Positions 1-9,271 of a stretch of 64,000 bases of DNA are shown here, one piece after another; position 1 is the stretch's first letter, and each line of letters opens with the position of its first letter. The notes under the pieces were generated by a model. The model made no database searches, had not been told where the DNA came from, and saw only the letters and a program-made list of their open reading frames with translations. The stretch is from Robinsoniella peoriensis (GTDB lineage Bacteria; Bacillota; Clostridia; Lachnospirales; Lachnospiraceae): NCBI RefSeq assembly GCF_042680125.1, contig NZ_JBHTNY010000028.1; one strand, given 5' to 3'. The translations under genes and the position numbers were made by a program.

Positions 1-99
1 TATAGCTACCGGGGCATTGTCCAATATGGCCTCCATCTGCTCCGTTGAAAGAGAGATATCCTGCATTATCCCATCTTCCTCATTATTTAATTCCCCCAT
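1..99 (-). CDS. Start of a PAS-type signalling protein (partial)
   Basis: This gene runs off the left edge. An ATG at position 99 follows an AGGAGG ribosome site that lies inside the last codons of the upstream kinase gene, so the two genes are translationally close. Only 33 residues are visible. They end in LDNAPVAI, the typical opening of a PAS sensory domain. I infer a second sensor or regulator in the same operon as the hybrid kinase; the output domain is outside the window. Confidence 0.6.
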   Translation of the reverse strand, partial: MGELNNEEDGIMQDISLSTEQMEAILDNAPVAI

Positions 100-103
100 C
101 CTC

Positions 104-3100
104 TCAGACCTCCTTTCCATAGATGAAATCATATAGAGTCTGATACAGCCGGTCTGGTTCAATGGGTTTTGCCAGATGGGCATTCATCCCCGCCGCCTTG
201 CTTTTTTCGATGTCGTCATCAAAGGCATTGGCAGTCATGGCAATAATGGGAATGGTCTTAGCATCCACATTACTAAGATGACGGATATTGTTCGCCGCAG
301 TCAATCCGTCCATCAGAGGCATCCGGATGTCCATTAGGATGGCATTATAATATCCCGGCTCTGATTTGCTGAATAATTCTATAGCCCGCAGTCCGTGTTC
401 CGCCGTGTCCACAACAAATCCCTTATCCTCCAGCAGCATGGCAGCCACCTCCGTATTAATCATATTATCTTCCACCAGCAGCACACGGTTGCCGGTGAAA
501 TCGTAATTGATCACCTCCGTCTGCTGAGCCTGTTCTTCCTGCTCTCCCAAAGCTCTTGTGAATGCGGAGACCAAAGTAGATTTAAACATCGGCTTGCTCA
601 TCAGTAAATTTACCCCCGCAAGCTTTGCCTCATTTTCAATCGAAATCCAGTCATATGCCGTCATAATAATGATCGTAACTTCCGGGCCTACAATCGCACG
701 GATACGCCGGGCAGTCTCAATACCGTCCATTTCCGGCATTTTCCAGTCAATGAGAATCATGTCATAGTATTGGGATTTTTCCCACAGGTCCTTGACCCGG
801 TCAATTGCCTTACGGCCGCTGTCTACCCATTCCGCCCTGATACCTATCTCCTGAAGCGTATTGATGGTACTTTCACAGACAGCTACATCATCATCCACCA
901 CCAGTGTTTTCAAATGTGAAAAATTGTGATTTGTTTTCTTCTGGTTGTGACGAAGCTTTTCCTCCTCCGTAATACCCAGCTTCACATCCACGGTAAACTC
1001 TGAGCCGATTCCTTTTATCGACCTGACGGTTATTTTTCCATCCATCATATCCACTATGTTTTTGGAAATAGCCAGACCCAGCCCGGTTCCTCCATACAAA
1101 GCAGTAGTTCCGGAGCTTTCCTGAGAAAATGGCTCAAAAATATGTACCAGATACCCTTCGCTCATCCCCACGCCGGTATCATTGATGATAAAACGAAGAA
1201 CGGCATCATTTTTCGTCTTCCTCTGCTGCGCTGCGGAAAAAGTGACCTTTCCGCCTTCCTTTGTAAATTTAATCGCATTGCTTAAAATATTAATAAGGAC
1301 CTGCTGCAGCTTCATCGCATCGCCTATGTAATAATCATCCAGTACAGGATCCACAATACACTCATATTCCACCCCTTTGGCTGCCGCCTGGGAATAGCAG
1401 ATAGAGTTAATCCCGGTTAAAAATTCCTCCACAGGTATCTTCTCTTTTTTCAGCAGCATCTTACCGCTCTCGATCCGGCTCATATCCAGAATATCATTAA
1501 TCAGTGCAAGCAGGAATCGGGAGGAAATACCAATCTTAGAAATACAGTCCGCAACCTGTTCATCATCACCAATAGAACGGGCAGCGATTGCGCTCATGCC
1601 GATAATTGCATTCATCGGTGTACGGATCTCGTGGCTCATACGGGAAAGAAAGTCCGATTTTGCAGCATTGGCCTGCTCCGCGGCAACAAGAGCCGCCGAC
1701 AGCTCCTCTTTTTGTTTCTGTTCCTGCCGTACAACATCCGTGGCATCATTACACGTTACACAGACCCGTCCCAGATCCTGGCTGATATAGAATATCTGGA
1801 AGCGTTTGACATGAACCATACCAAATTCATCTTTCATCTCCACAATAAAAGTATAATTATCCTGCTTCACCAATGTCTTTTTCATATATCCGTAATCCAG
1901 CTTAGCAAGAAATTCTTTCTTTGACGGTTCATCCATAAACTGGTCGGCAATGACACGTATTTCCTGCTGAAAACCATCCTGACACGGAAAGATATTCTTC
2001 TGGCTGCTGCTAAAAGAAAACAGACGTTGGGAGTCCTGCTGTATATCAATTTCCATAATTATATCATAATCCAGTTCTGTGATTCTATTTAGCAGCTGTT
2101 CCTGCAATTTCTGCTCCGTAACGTCAAACATATAGAAAAAAACGATCACGTCCCCCGTTTCAGGGTTCAGCGAAGAACGGAAACTCATACTGCCCCAAAA
2201 AGTTTCTCCGCCTTCACTCCTGCATAAGAAATCAAAGTGATAATCTACTTTACCGGCAGCATGGTCAGCCAGCAGCTTCTCCCTGCTCAGGGTATTGCGG
2301 ATCTTTTGCCCATAATCCCTGTCTACAGCAGAAGCTGATATACTCTCGACTGTCTCTTCATAGGTATTCCCTACATGTGCAATTGCTATATTCGAAGAGG
2401 CTGCATAACTTTCCAGCTTATCCTTCGTGACATTAATCCGTCCCTGAATACTTCCTCCTGCGGAAGACAACTCTGCAAAATACTCCAGTTCCTTTTCGTA
2501 CAGCTCCCTCTCCCTCTGCTGCAGCAGTTTTTCTTCCGTAATATCAACAAAAACACAATAGAAATACTTCTCATTATCCTCTTCTGTAAGAAGTTGGGCT
2601 TTAATCGAAATCCACTTTACCGTCCCGTCTTTACAGATCAACCGGTTCTCATTCTGTATGGTATTTCCATCCGCCAGCTGTACTTTCAGCCGCTGCGCCA
2701 TAACTGACAGATCCTCCGGATAAATTACAGATGACATTTTGTTGCCCATTGCTGAAAATTCTTCACGGGAATAGCCAATAAATTCAAACAGCCCGTCATT
2801 TGCATCGATTACAGAAAAATCAGCATCAAATCGGCAGCGAAACACTGCACCGGGTATGTTATTATAGATATGAAGCACTTCTTCCTGTGCCTGCTTTTGA
2901 GCTGTAATATCAATACAAACTGAGGTGATGGCAGGCTTGTTGTTCTCTGCAGTCATCTTAAGCCCTGTATCATGAACCCAGATGTAAGTACCATCTTTTT
3001 TCTTCATCCGGTATTCTACGACATATTCTCCTTTTTCCTCTATCTGGACATCCACCTCATGATCCACCCGTTCCCTGTCATCCGGATGCATACATTGGGT

Positions 3101-3691
3101 TATCATTCCGCCAATATCCGAAATAAACTCTGCTTCACTATCATAGCCCAGATATTCCAGCATCCGGCGATTAATAAAATAAAAAGGAAATCCCGGTTCA
3201 ATATAACCGCCCATCATTCCGCCTGCCAGGGAATCATTTAGAAGTGCCTGCCGCTGCTTCATCACATTTTCCAGAACCAACGTTTGCGGATAGTGCTCCC
3301 CGCCCCTTTGGCTGCTGCCAGGTTCAGCAAAGTGCAGGCTGCATACCAGCCATCTGTTACTCTGCCTGCACAGTGCAAAAAAGCCGTGCAGGCGCCAGGC
3401 ATACACGGAATTTCTGAGTGTAAACTCAGCAGTCATAATATAAATTGCATCGTTAAAAACCTGCTCGTGGATAACCGTCAGTTCCATTTCAAACGGTTCC
3501 GGAATTTCCCGGATATCAGTAAGAACATAATTCGCCATATCCGTCTTCCCCAAGGCAAACTCTTTCTCCCCCGTGCCGATAAACTGGATATCATCCGCCA
3601 GGAATTCCGTGGCCAGCGCTGCGTCCCGCTGTTCAAACCAAGAACTGCAAAATAGCCGGACTGTCTGCCGTGCAGAAATTTGTTCTTTCAT
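104..3691 (-). CDS. Hybrid histidine kinase: NTF2/SnoaL-like, PAS repeats, HisKA, HATPase, two receivers
   Basis: A large, apparently soluble hybrid sensor kinase of 1195 residues, counted from the ATG at 3691, which has AGAGGAA upstream; an in-frame ATG 24 bases further up lacks a good site. Residues about 5-130 resemble an NTF2/SnoaL-like fold. Two to three PAS/PAC units follow (LEYLGYDSEAEF; FEFIGYSREEF). HisKA carries MSHEIRTPMN with the phospho-acceptor His near residue 686. The ATPase has DTGVGM and GGTGLGLA boxes. Two receivers follow with likely phospho-Asp near 981 (LIDWKMPEMDG) and 1120 (LMDIRMPLMDG). I see no clear membrane segment, so the signal is probably cytoplasmic. Known family: multi-step phosphorelay kinases. 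The ligand is unknown. Confidence 0.92.
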   Translation of the reverse strand: MKEQISARQTVRLFCSSWFEQRDAALATEFLADDIQFIGTGEKEFALGKTDMANYVLTDIREIPEPFEMELTVIHEQVFNDAIYIMTAEFTLRNSVYAWRLHGFFALCRQSNRWLVCSLHFAEPGSSQRGGEHYPQTLVLENVMKQRQALLNDSLAGGMMGGYIEPGFPFYFINRRMLEYLGYDSEAEFISDIGGMITQCMHPDDRERVDHEVDVQIEEKGEYVVEYRMKKKDGTYIWVHDTGLKMTAENNKPAITSVCIDITAQKQAQEEVLHIYNNIPGAVFRCRFDADFSVIDANDGLFEFIGYSREEFSAMGNKMSSVIYPEDLSVMAQRLKVQLADGNTIQNENRLICKDGTVKWISIKAQLLTEEDNEKYFYCVFVDITEEKLLQQRERELYEKELEYFAELSSAGGSIQGRINVTKDKLESYAASSNIAIAHVGNTYEETVESISASAVDRDYGQKIRNTLSREKLLADHAAGKVDYHFDFLCRSEGGETFWGSMSFRSSLNPETGDVIVFFYMFDVTEQKLQEQLLNRITELDYDIIMEIDIQQDSQRLFSFSSSQKNIFPCQDGFQQEIRVIADQFMDEPSKKEFLAKLDYGYMKKTLVKQDNYTFIVEMKDEFGMVHVKRFQIFYISQDLGRVCVTCNDATDVVRQEQKQKEELSAALVAAEQANAAKSDFLSRMSHEIRTPMNAIIGMSAIAARSIGDDEQVADCISKIGISSRFLLALINDILDMSRIESGKMLLKKEKIPVEEFLTGINSICYSQAAAKGVEYECIVDPVLDDYYIGDAMKLQQVLINILSNAIKFTKEGGKVTFSAAQQRKTKNDAVLRFIINDTGVGMSEGYLVHIFEPFSQESSGTTALYGGTGLGLAISKNIVDMMDGKITVRSIKGIGSEFTVDVKLGITEEEKLRHNQKKTNHNFSHLKTLVVDDDVAVCESTINTLQEIGIRAEWVDSGRKAIDRVKDLWEKSQYYDMILIDWKMPEMDGIETARRIRAIVGPEVTIIIMTAYDWISIENEAKLAGVNLLMSKPMFKSTLVSAFTRALGEQEEQAQQTEVINYDFTGNRVLLVEDNMINTEVAAMLLEDKGFVVDTAEHGLRAIELFSKSEPGYYNAILMDIRMPLMDGLTAANNIRHLSNVDAKTIPIIAMTANAFDDDIEKSKAAGMNAHLAKPIEPDRLYQTLYDFIYGKEV

Positions 3692-3975
3692 ATCATTTCC
3701 TCTTTCCATAAACAAATATTTCCTTTATTATAATTTTTCACTTGCTAAATTGTCTGAACACCTATGGCATGACCGAAGAAATGCCGTAAAACTTAACGTC
3801 ACACTGCCTGATAAACCGCCGGTTTATACGGTTAGGATTACAGAGATATTTCGAGTTATTTCGCCTGAAAATATTATTTTCATTTTAGCATAGAAAAAGT
3901 GGTTGTGCAATCATTTCAGTGAGTGGTTTGGAAGATCCAGAAGAATTGTTTTCGTGGACTGTAAGATGATTTGTA

Positions 3976-4004
3976 TTGACTGATTAGAAATAATATGCTA
4001 TTAT
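3976..4004 (+). promoter_or_regulatory. Sigma-A-type promoter of the tetR-like operon
   Basis: TTGACT (-35) and TATTAT (-10) are separated by exactly 17 bases, 45 bases before the TetR-like start codon. It overlaps the upstream edge of an inverted repeat, which suits autorepression. Confidence 0.65.
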
Positions 4005-4038
4005 TTATATGACCTTAAACAAAAAATAAGTCATATAA
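4005..4038 (+). promoter_or_regulatory. Inverted repeat, likely TetR operator
   Basis: A perfect 9-bp inverted repeat TTATATGAC / GTCATATAA with a 16-bp spacer lies between the -10 box and the ribosome site of the TetR-like gene. Its position suggests the binding site of the regulator encoded just downstream (inference). Confidence 0.55.
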
Positions 4039-4048
4039 AGGAGTGTAT

Positions 4049-4642
4049 ATGCCTAAATTTACAGCGACAGAACGTGAAAAGATTTTCTCCCTGCTTTTGG
4101 AAAAAGGCAAAACGTTATTTAATGAAAAAGGATTCTACGCAGTAACAGCAGAAGATATCTCTTTAGCAGCCGGAATAGCAAAAGGAACCTTCTACCATTT
4201 TTTTGACAATAAAGAACATCTATATATGGTGATAAATAATCGTTTGCAAGCTAATATTTTTGAATTCCTGCTTACAATGCTGGAAGAACATAAAAGTTGT
4301 CATAATGCTGAAACTTTTTACCGTATGTTATGCTATGTAATGGAAAAGTTTATTGAAAATCCACTTATTATGAACATTGATGCACAGTTATGGGAACGAA
4401 TTGTAGCAAAAGCACCAAAATCGTGTATAGATGAGAATAATGATAGAGACCTGGAATTAATATCCATGTTAGAAAACTCGGGTTTTATGTATCGATATAA
4501 CTTAGAAATCACAACTAAAATTTTGCAGATGCAGTTTATTCAATTATCTTATCTTAAACATGAAACACAAGATATTGAGTTGATGAAGATTGTATTAAAG
4601 GCATTGTCAGAGCATCTAATACAGGAGGAGAGAGAATGCTAA
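4049..4642 (+). CDS. TetR/AcrR family transcriptional regulator
   Basis: A 197-residue one-component repressor. The N-terminal helix-turn-helix reads ISLAAGIAKGTFYHFF, a textbook TetR recognition motif (GxxxGTFYxxF), near residues 33-48. The C-terminal ligand domain is not recognisable to a specific ligand. I chose the ATG at 4049, six bases after AAAGGAG, over a GTG two codons earlier that overlaps the ribosome site. The gene overlaps the following alpha/beta-hydrolase gene by 7 bases, so the two are co-translated. It is preceded by its own promoter and an inverted-repeat operator. Confidence 0.9.
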   Translation: MPKFTATEREKIFSLLLEKGKTLFNEKGFYAVTAEDISLAAGIAKGTFYHFFDNKEHLYMVINNRLQANIFEFLLTMLEEHKSCHNAETFYRMLCYVMEKFIENPLIMNIDAQLWERIVAKAPKSCIDENNDRDLELISMLENSGFMYRYNLEITTKILQMQFIQLSYLKHETQDIELMKIVLKALSEHLIQEEREC

Positions 4643-5523
4643 TTAAACCATTAAATGAAGAAGCGATTAAACAAGCTGGCTGGAATGACACTTATATTTC
4701 AGGCTATTCTGAACGGGTACATATTTTTTATTATCATGCAGAAGCAGCCAGCAAAAATATAATTGTTTTACACACACCTGTAATTGCTGTAAAAAATTGT
4801 TATGAATGTTATGAACAGCTTGGCAGCATTTATGGTTTCAATGTATTTGCTGTGGATTATGTACCGGACGAAGGAGAGTGCAGTGGTACGACAAAAGATT
4901 TTACACTTCCTAACATGGTTGCAAATTTAGATGCCGTGTATGAGTATGTATCTGGAAAATATTCGGGCGATATTCATCTATTGGGTTATACGGGCATTGG
5001 CGGCATTATGGCACAATATTATTTGGGAACAGGCTGTAAGTTCAAGAGCTTTGCGCAATTTGCTTGTGGAATTTACGGAGACATAGCTCCTTTAGGACTT
5101 CCGAAGTTCCTTGCAAAACCGTTAATTCAAGTTTGCCGTCTATTAATCAGGATAAAACCAACTTTGGCAATTACCTTTACCCCACCGCCAGCAAAAGGTT
5201 ATCATGCTGAATTGGATAATGAGTTTTATAAATCTTTCCGCTTACGGGATGCCAACTTTTTCATCATGAAAATAAATACACTGCTCCGAATGCTGGAGTG
5301 TATGGTTGGAAAAGAAAGCTTATTAAAAGTGCCCCTTGCCTGTCCGACTCTGGTGTTTAAAACATTACATGACCGATATTTTTCTTGCGATTATTTCGAT
5401 CAGTACTTTGATGCATTAACCTGTGAGAAAAAACTCGTTGAGATCAATGATGTCCACAATAGCTATTTTATTTCCCCAGAGCCTTTTATGAAAGAAATTG
5501 CTGCATGGGTGAATAGCCATTAA
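4636..5523 (+). CDS. Alpha/beta-hydrolase-fold protein with non-canonical nucleophile elbow
   Basis: 295 residues with an alpha/beta-hydrolase layout: an early strand (IVLHTPV), an Asp-containing strand (VFAVDYVPDEG), then LLGYTGIGG where the GxSxGG nucleophile elbow should be. Here Thr replaces Ser and one residue is added. Possible acid and His residues occur late (LHDRYF; NDVHNSYF). It may therefore not be a classical serine hydrolase, and could be an acyl-binding or degenerate member. It is co-translated with the TetR-like regulator upstream, which suggests that the regulator controls it in response to its substrate or a related hydrophobic compound (inference). Confidence 0.7.
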   Translation: MLIKPLNEEAIKQAGWNDTYISGYSERVHIFYYHAEAASKNIIVLHTPVIAVKNCYECYEQLGSIYGFNVFAVDYVPDEGECSGTTKDFTLPNMVANLDAVYEYVSGKYSGDIHLLGYTGIGGIMAQYYLGTGCKFKSFAQFACGIYGDIAPLGLPKFLAKPLIQVCRLLIRIKPTLAITFTPPPAKGYHAELDNEFYKSFRLRDANFFIMKINTLLRMLECMVGKESLLKVPLACPTLVFKTLHDRYFSCDYFDQYFDALTCEKKLVEINDVHNSYFISPEPFMKEIAAWVNSH

Positions 5524-5556
5524 CTAAATTCCCAAAGTGCAGGTATTCCACCAACT

Positions 5557-6087
5557 TCATTTTTTCTCATTAAAAACTTTCCAATAATTTTGTATAACCC
5601 CCTTACGCCATGCAAGCAATATGTTAAAGCTTATAACCAGCCCCGCCAAAATGATTACAACAACGGGATTCATCCCGGAAACATCCAGAAACTGCGTCAC
5701 ATCATCACCTACTGGTGCTTTTCCATTCAAATAAAGCAGCGGTACTAAAATCCATGCTGCAGCGGAGAAAGTAGCCCCTATTATAAACATAAAAGAAAAA
5801 ATCTTATAAAACACATTTTGCTTCTCTTTCTGATACAACAGCAAATAGATAATGGAGACTATAACCGGCAGCAGCATGCCACCCGCCTTAAGCAGCGCAG
5901 AAGTTAACGGCTGATAAACACCGCCTACAGAACTCATATGCGCCTGTAAAATACTAAAGTCTGTTATTCTGGCACCGCAAAATAGTGCCACTAACGCATG
6001 TCCCCCTTCATGAAGAAAAATATATAGGGGAACCATAATCAACGCACTCAAAAATAACAATAAAACATTTTTCTTTTTTTCATTCAT
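5557..6087 (-). CDS. M50-like membrane zinc metallopeptidase homologue
   Basis: A 176-residue membrane protein. The first hydrophobic segment leads into HEGGHALVALFCG; H26-E27-x-x-H30 is the HExxH zinc motif placed in a membrane helix, as in site-2 protease-like (M50) families. Three to four further hydrophobic segments follow. It is shorter than typical site-2 proteases and no C-terminal DG motif is evident, so it may be one of the small M50-like proteins of unknown substrate. It lies convergent to the hydrolase gene, with no obvious operon partner. Confidence 0.65.
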   Translation of the reverse strand: MNEKKKNVLLLFLSALIMVPLYIFLHEGGHALVALFCGARITDFSILQAHMSSVGGVYQPLTSALLKAGGMLLPVIVSIIYLLLYQKEKQNVFYKIFSFMFIIGATFSAAAWILVPLLYLNGKAPVGDDVTQFLDVSGMNPVVVIILAGLVISFNILLAWRKGVIQNYWKVFNEKK

Positions 6088-6716
6088 TTCTGCTTTCCCT
6101 CCCTCAGCACTTCATCCTAATTATGTTTTCACTAAATGCGTTTCTATAAAATAGCCAATTTCCTATTTGTACAAGTATCTGCCGTCTGTTCTCTGGCTCT
6201 CTCCGGCCTTTAATATGCGACCTTTGTTATCTCTTCTCTTTTCTGACACGCTGTCATACTACTTTCCGTATTGGAAAGAGCCTGGATACGACTAACACTA
6301 TAATAGCATATGCAAAGCTCATTTTCATTAGATATCGTCCTGTTGGGATAAATGTTGCGTTAATAATGTGATTGCGAAAACAAAAGCGGCAAATGTTCCT
6401 TTTCAGAACTTTACCAGCCAGAATCTGCTTTGTATGTAATAAAATCATGATTAACATATTTCCGAAATAATAATGACGAAATTGATAAAATCTCCAGCTT
6501 CCATTTCCCTGGCAGCTAATGAGAATTTTTCTTATTAACTGCTTTCCCCTTGGCATTTCCAAAATTTTATAGTATGATACACTGGTTAGACGCGCCTAAC
6601 TTTCATAATTCTCTTCTGTATGTCCAAGATCATATAACCGTTCTCTGCCGGGCCCCACAACCGCAAACGAACGATGCTATGTCAGAATGTAAAACACTAT
6701 AAAACAAAAAAGGAAA
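6088..6716. other. 629-bp intergenic stretch without a recognisable gene
   Basis: The only long reading frame is a 102-codon minus-strand frame (6254-6562). It starts with a basic, non-hydrophobic stretch and ends in one hydrophobic segment; no family is recognised and no good ribosome site precedes it. This may be decayed coding DNA. The last 40 bases carry the leader of the small membrane protein at 6723. Confidence 0.4.
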
Positions 6717-6722
6717 ATGCAA

Positions 6723-7088
6723 ATGATTAAACACAAAGAATTTACTTTTATGATAATTTCTGTTATTTTATGTGCTGCACTATTTTTCGTAAAGATTACA
6801 GGAAACGCTGTGCATACTCTCATTGGTTTTCTGTTAGTTGTCATCTCCTCTGTTCACCTGTATGCGAAATGGAAAAAATACAGGTATATGCCGCCAAACC
6901 TCAGAATAGTAGATCAAATTTTAATACTTTCATTCGTATTCATATTGATTTCAGGAATTGCATCCCATATGTCAGCAGGTCTGCTGATATTCAAAATAAT
7001 ACATAAACTGTCTGCTCTGGTTTTTTGCATCGGTTTAATCGGACATACCGTGCAGCACAAGCAATTCCTGATAAAGAAGAAAGGATAA
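6723..7088 (+). CDS. Small four-helix membrane protein (DUF4405-like)
   Basis: 121 residues with four hydrophobic segments and histidines inside or next to them (HTLIGFLLVVISSVHL; FKIIHKLSALV; LIGHTVQH). This matches the DUF4405 / cytochrome-b-like group in which such histidines may bind haem. The ATG at 6723 is 8 bases from AGGA; an ATG two codons earlier is too close. It stands alone between unrelated genes and is the only plus-strand gene between 5.5 and 18.7 kb. Function unknown. Confidence 0.6.
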   Translation: MIKHKEFTFMIISVILCAALFFVKITGNAVHTLIGFLLVVISSVHLYAKWKKYRYMPPNLRIVDQILILSFVFILISGIASHMSAGLLIFKIIHKLSALVFCIGLIGHTVQHKQFLIKKKG

Positions 7089-7110
7089 GAAGCAGGATTG
7101 CCACTGTAAC

Positions 7111-7337
7111 TTATACTGTCTTTTCCGAACGCTCCGTTACAATCTGAAGCAGCACAGCTGCAATAATTATAAATCCTTTAATAATATCCTGTGGATAAGA
7201 CGGAACCGCCATAAGATTCATAATATTTCCAATGAGCGCCAATACCAAGGCTCCCACTACAGTCTTTATTACAAATCCGTTTCCGCCCGCCAGGCTTGCT
7301 CCGCCGATTACACATGCCGTAATGGCATCTGGCATTG
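7111..7337 (-). pseudogene. Remnant of a ribose-type ABC permease (RbsC C-terminus)
   Basis: About 74 residues match the C-terminal end of RbsC-like sugar permeases, starting at AITACVIGGASLAGG and ending in a hydrophobic helix and a short basic tail. The N-terminal three quarters are missing. The upstream edge joins directly, in a different frame, to an interrupted RbsA-like sequence, so this is a deletion junction and not a gene start. No ribosome site is present. Confidence 0.75.
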
Positions 7338-7669
7338 CGTGTGAGGCATTTGCAAATCTCTACCACCTGCTGATATGCCACACTCAGGGTACCTACCCTC
7401 ACACCGGGATCTATTTCCCCGAATCCCAGTTTTTCTAACTGTTTCTTAGCGTCGGACTTTAATTTTCTCCAATTAATGGTCAGCTTTCCTGCGGACAATT
7501 TATCAATAAAGATGTTTTCCGCCACTGTCAGATCCGGTGCCAGCATAAATTCCTGGTAAATAACTGCAATTCCATGCTCTTTCGCATCTTTCGGACCGTT
7601 TATTTTGATCCGGACACCATCGACCATAATTTCCCCGTCATCCTTCTGATACGCGCCGGATAAAACGTC
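7338..7669 (-). pseudogene. Remnant of a ribose-type ABC ATPase (RbsA fragment)
   Basis: This encodes the stretch following Walker A of RbsA/MglA-like double ATPases: GEIMVDGVRIKINGP, then GIAVIYQEFMLAPDLTVAEN and a region ending QQVVEICKCLTRNA, where intact proteins continue into Walker B (LLIMDEPT). Both the Walker A side and everything after RNA are deleted. The fragment is fused to the remnants of the binding protein upstream and the permease downstream, both out of frame. It cannot make a working ATPase. Confidence 0.75.
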
Positions 7670-8160
7670 AAAATAACATCTTCATAGCTCTTCCAATCCT
7701 TCTTATCCACCAGAATCTCTTTGGCAACTTCTATGCCTTTTTCTGCAACTTTATATGGAGAATTTTCTCCTGTGCCAAAATATTTTCCTTCCTTTATCAG
7801 ATCATATGCTTCCTTTGCACCATCTGCTGCTGCAACCATATCCACCCCTGTGATACCTGCATTTTCCAGTGCTTCCATTCCACCGAACAGCATCTGGTCA
7901 TTTTCACCCAGCATACAGTTTAAATCTTTATTTGCTGTTATTAAATCTTCCGCCGCAGTTAATCCTTCTTCTCTTGTTCCTGCACCCCAGCCTTGTCCGC
8001 GCAGCGTAAATCTGGCCTTCTCATTGGATGCTTTTCCATTTTTCATTAAATCATCTTCAAATTCCTGCGCCGCTTTCCACGCTTCCTCTTCACAGTATCC
8101 TGCTCTGCTTTCGATGATTCCACAGAATAATCCCAGCCTTCTTTCCATACATGCCACATT
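7670..8160 (-). pseudogene. Remnant of a sugar-binding protein (RbsB-like)
   Basis: An open stretch of about 160 codons matches the middle and end of periplasmic-binding-protein-like sugar receptors (ANKDLNCMLGENDQM, GVDMVAAADGAKEAYD, GKYFGTGENSPYKVAEKG). It lacks the signal peptide and N-terminal lobe, and it is cut near its C-terminus (YEDVILT), where it joins RbsA-like sequence in another frame. With the two neighbouring remnants it shows an original binding protein-ATPase-permease operon collapsed by internal deletions. Confidence 0.7.
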
Positions 8161-8293
8161 TCCTTTCAGTGCACTCAGAAGTACTGCAATAATTTCCTTG
8201 TCTTTGTCGAACTGTTCACCATATGTTTTTCCGACCAGCCGTCCATCGGCCCTGCCTCACCAAACACATTTTATTGCATTTTGCATTTCTAAA

Positions 8294-9271
8294 TTAATAA
8301 ATCCCTTTCTTTACTTTATGGCTCGTAATCACTCCTCCAATCACCCAGAATCCAACAATCCAGATCATTAAGTAGATAACTTGATCCATGTAATTAAAGA
8401 ATTTTCCACCGCCAGCAATTCCCTGAATCATATTCATGTATGCCTTTTGCGGTATGAGATTTAATACATTGTCTAGCAGAGTGTTGTTATCCGAAAATGA
8501 TATAAAACAGCCGGCTAATATACAGGTAATTACCGCAATACCACTTGCTGCCAGCGAAGTATTCCTTTCAATCAGCGAAGAAATGAACAGGGCAAATGAT
8601 GTTGAAAAAACTGTAAGAATCCCAAGTAATAACGCCATCATTCCAAGGCTATAACCAAGATTTATTCCAAAGCCGGCATTTGCAATAACAATTGCAACAT
8701 ATGTTGGTATGAAAAGGAACAGAACTGTTAAAATACCCTGTGAGAAAAGATATTGTTTTTCACTTACAGGCGCTGTCATAATCCTGCGAAATGTTTTCTT
8801 AATTCGGTCTTCCGGATATAGTATCGTTAAAGCTACCGCCTGCATAATCATAATCATGAAAATATATCCCAGTATATTCGTTCCTGCACCCCTTTTGTTT
8901 TCTATTTCCATTTTGCCGGTATTGAAATAGTTTTCCATTGCAGATTGTTCTTTTTTACTTTTGATGGTTTCAACCCGATAAGTTCCATCCTTATTTTGCT
9001 CGATGACAGCTGCATATGTACCCATAAGCAGGGCAGATTCAGGGGGCCTCTCTTTCACAACATCTATTTTATATTTGTTATTTTCCGATATTTCCCGGGA
9101 TATCCCACTTATATCACCAACCAAGGCAACGGATAATTTCATTTCAGCCCTTTCAGAAAATATCACAGCAATTCCTATAAAAACCGGTACAATAATTATG
9201 GCAACTGCCAGAATCTCTTTATGTGTAAGAATACGTTTAAAGTTGTTTTTAATTAAATTTATACAATTCAT
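8294..9271 (-). CDS. ABC-2 type exporter permease, second subunit
   Basis: 325 residues in ABC-2 layout: one N-terminal membrane helix (residues about 18-38), a long extracytoplasmic loop of about 110 residues, then five hydrophobic segments. It overlaps the preceding permease gene by 4 bases and belongs to a MarR-ATPase-permease-permease operon. Known relatives export drugs, lipids or peptides (NatB / YhaP-like); the substrate cannot be read from sequence. Both permeases are needed with the ATPase encoded at 10028-10966 (inference). Confidence 0.85.
   Translation of the reverse strand: MNCINLIKNNFKRILTHKEILAVAIIIVPVFIGIAVIFSERAEMKLSVALVGDISGISREISENNKYKIDVVKERPPESALLMGTYAAVIEQNKDGTYRVETIKSKKEQSAMENYFNTGKMEIENKRGAGTNILGYIFMIMIMQAVALTILYPEDRIKKTFRRIMTAPVSEKQYLFSQGILTVLFLFIPTYVAIVIANAGFGINLGYSLGMMALLLGILTVFSTSFALFISSLIERNTSLAASGIAVITCILAGCFISFSDNNTLLDNVLNLIPQKAYMNMIQGIAGGGKFFNYMDQVIYLMIWIVGFWVIGGVITSHKVKKGIY

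Noticed and set aside
6254..6562. 102-codon minus-strand gene
   Set aside because: No ribosome site, odd composition and no family; kept only as a remark in the intergenic entry.
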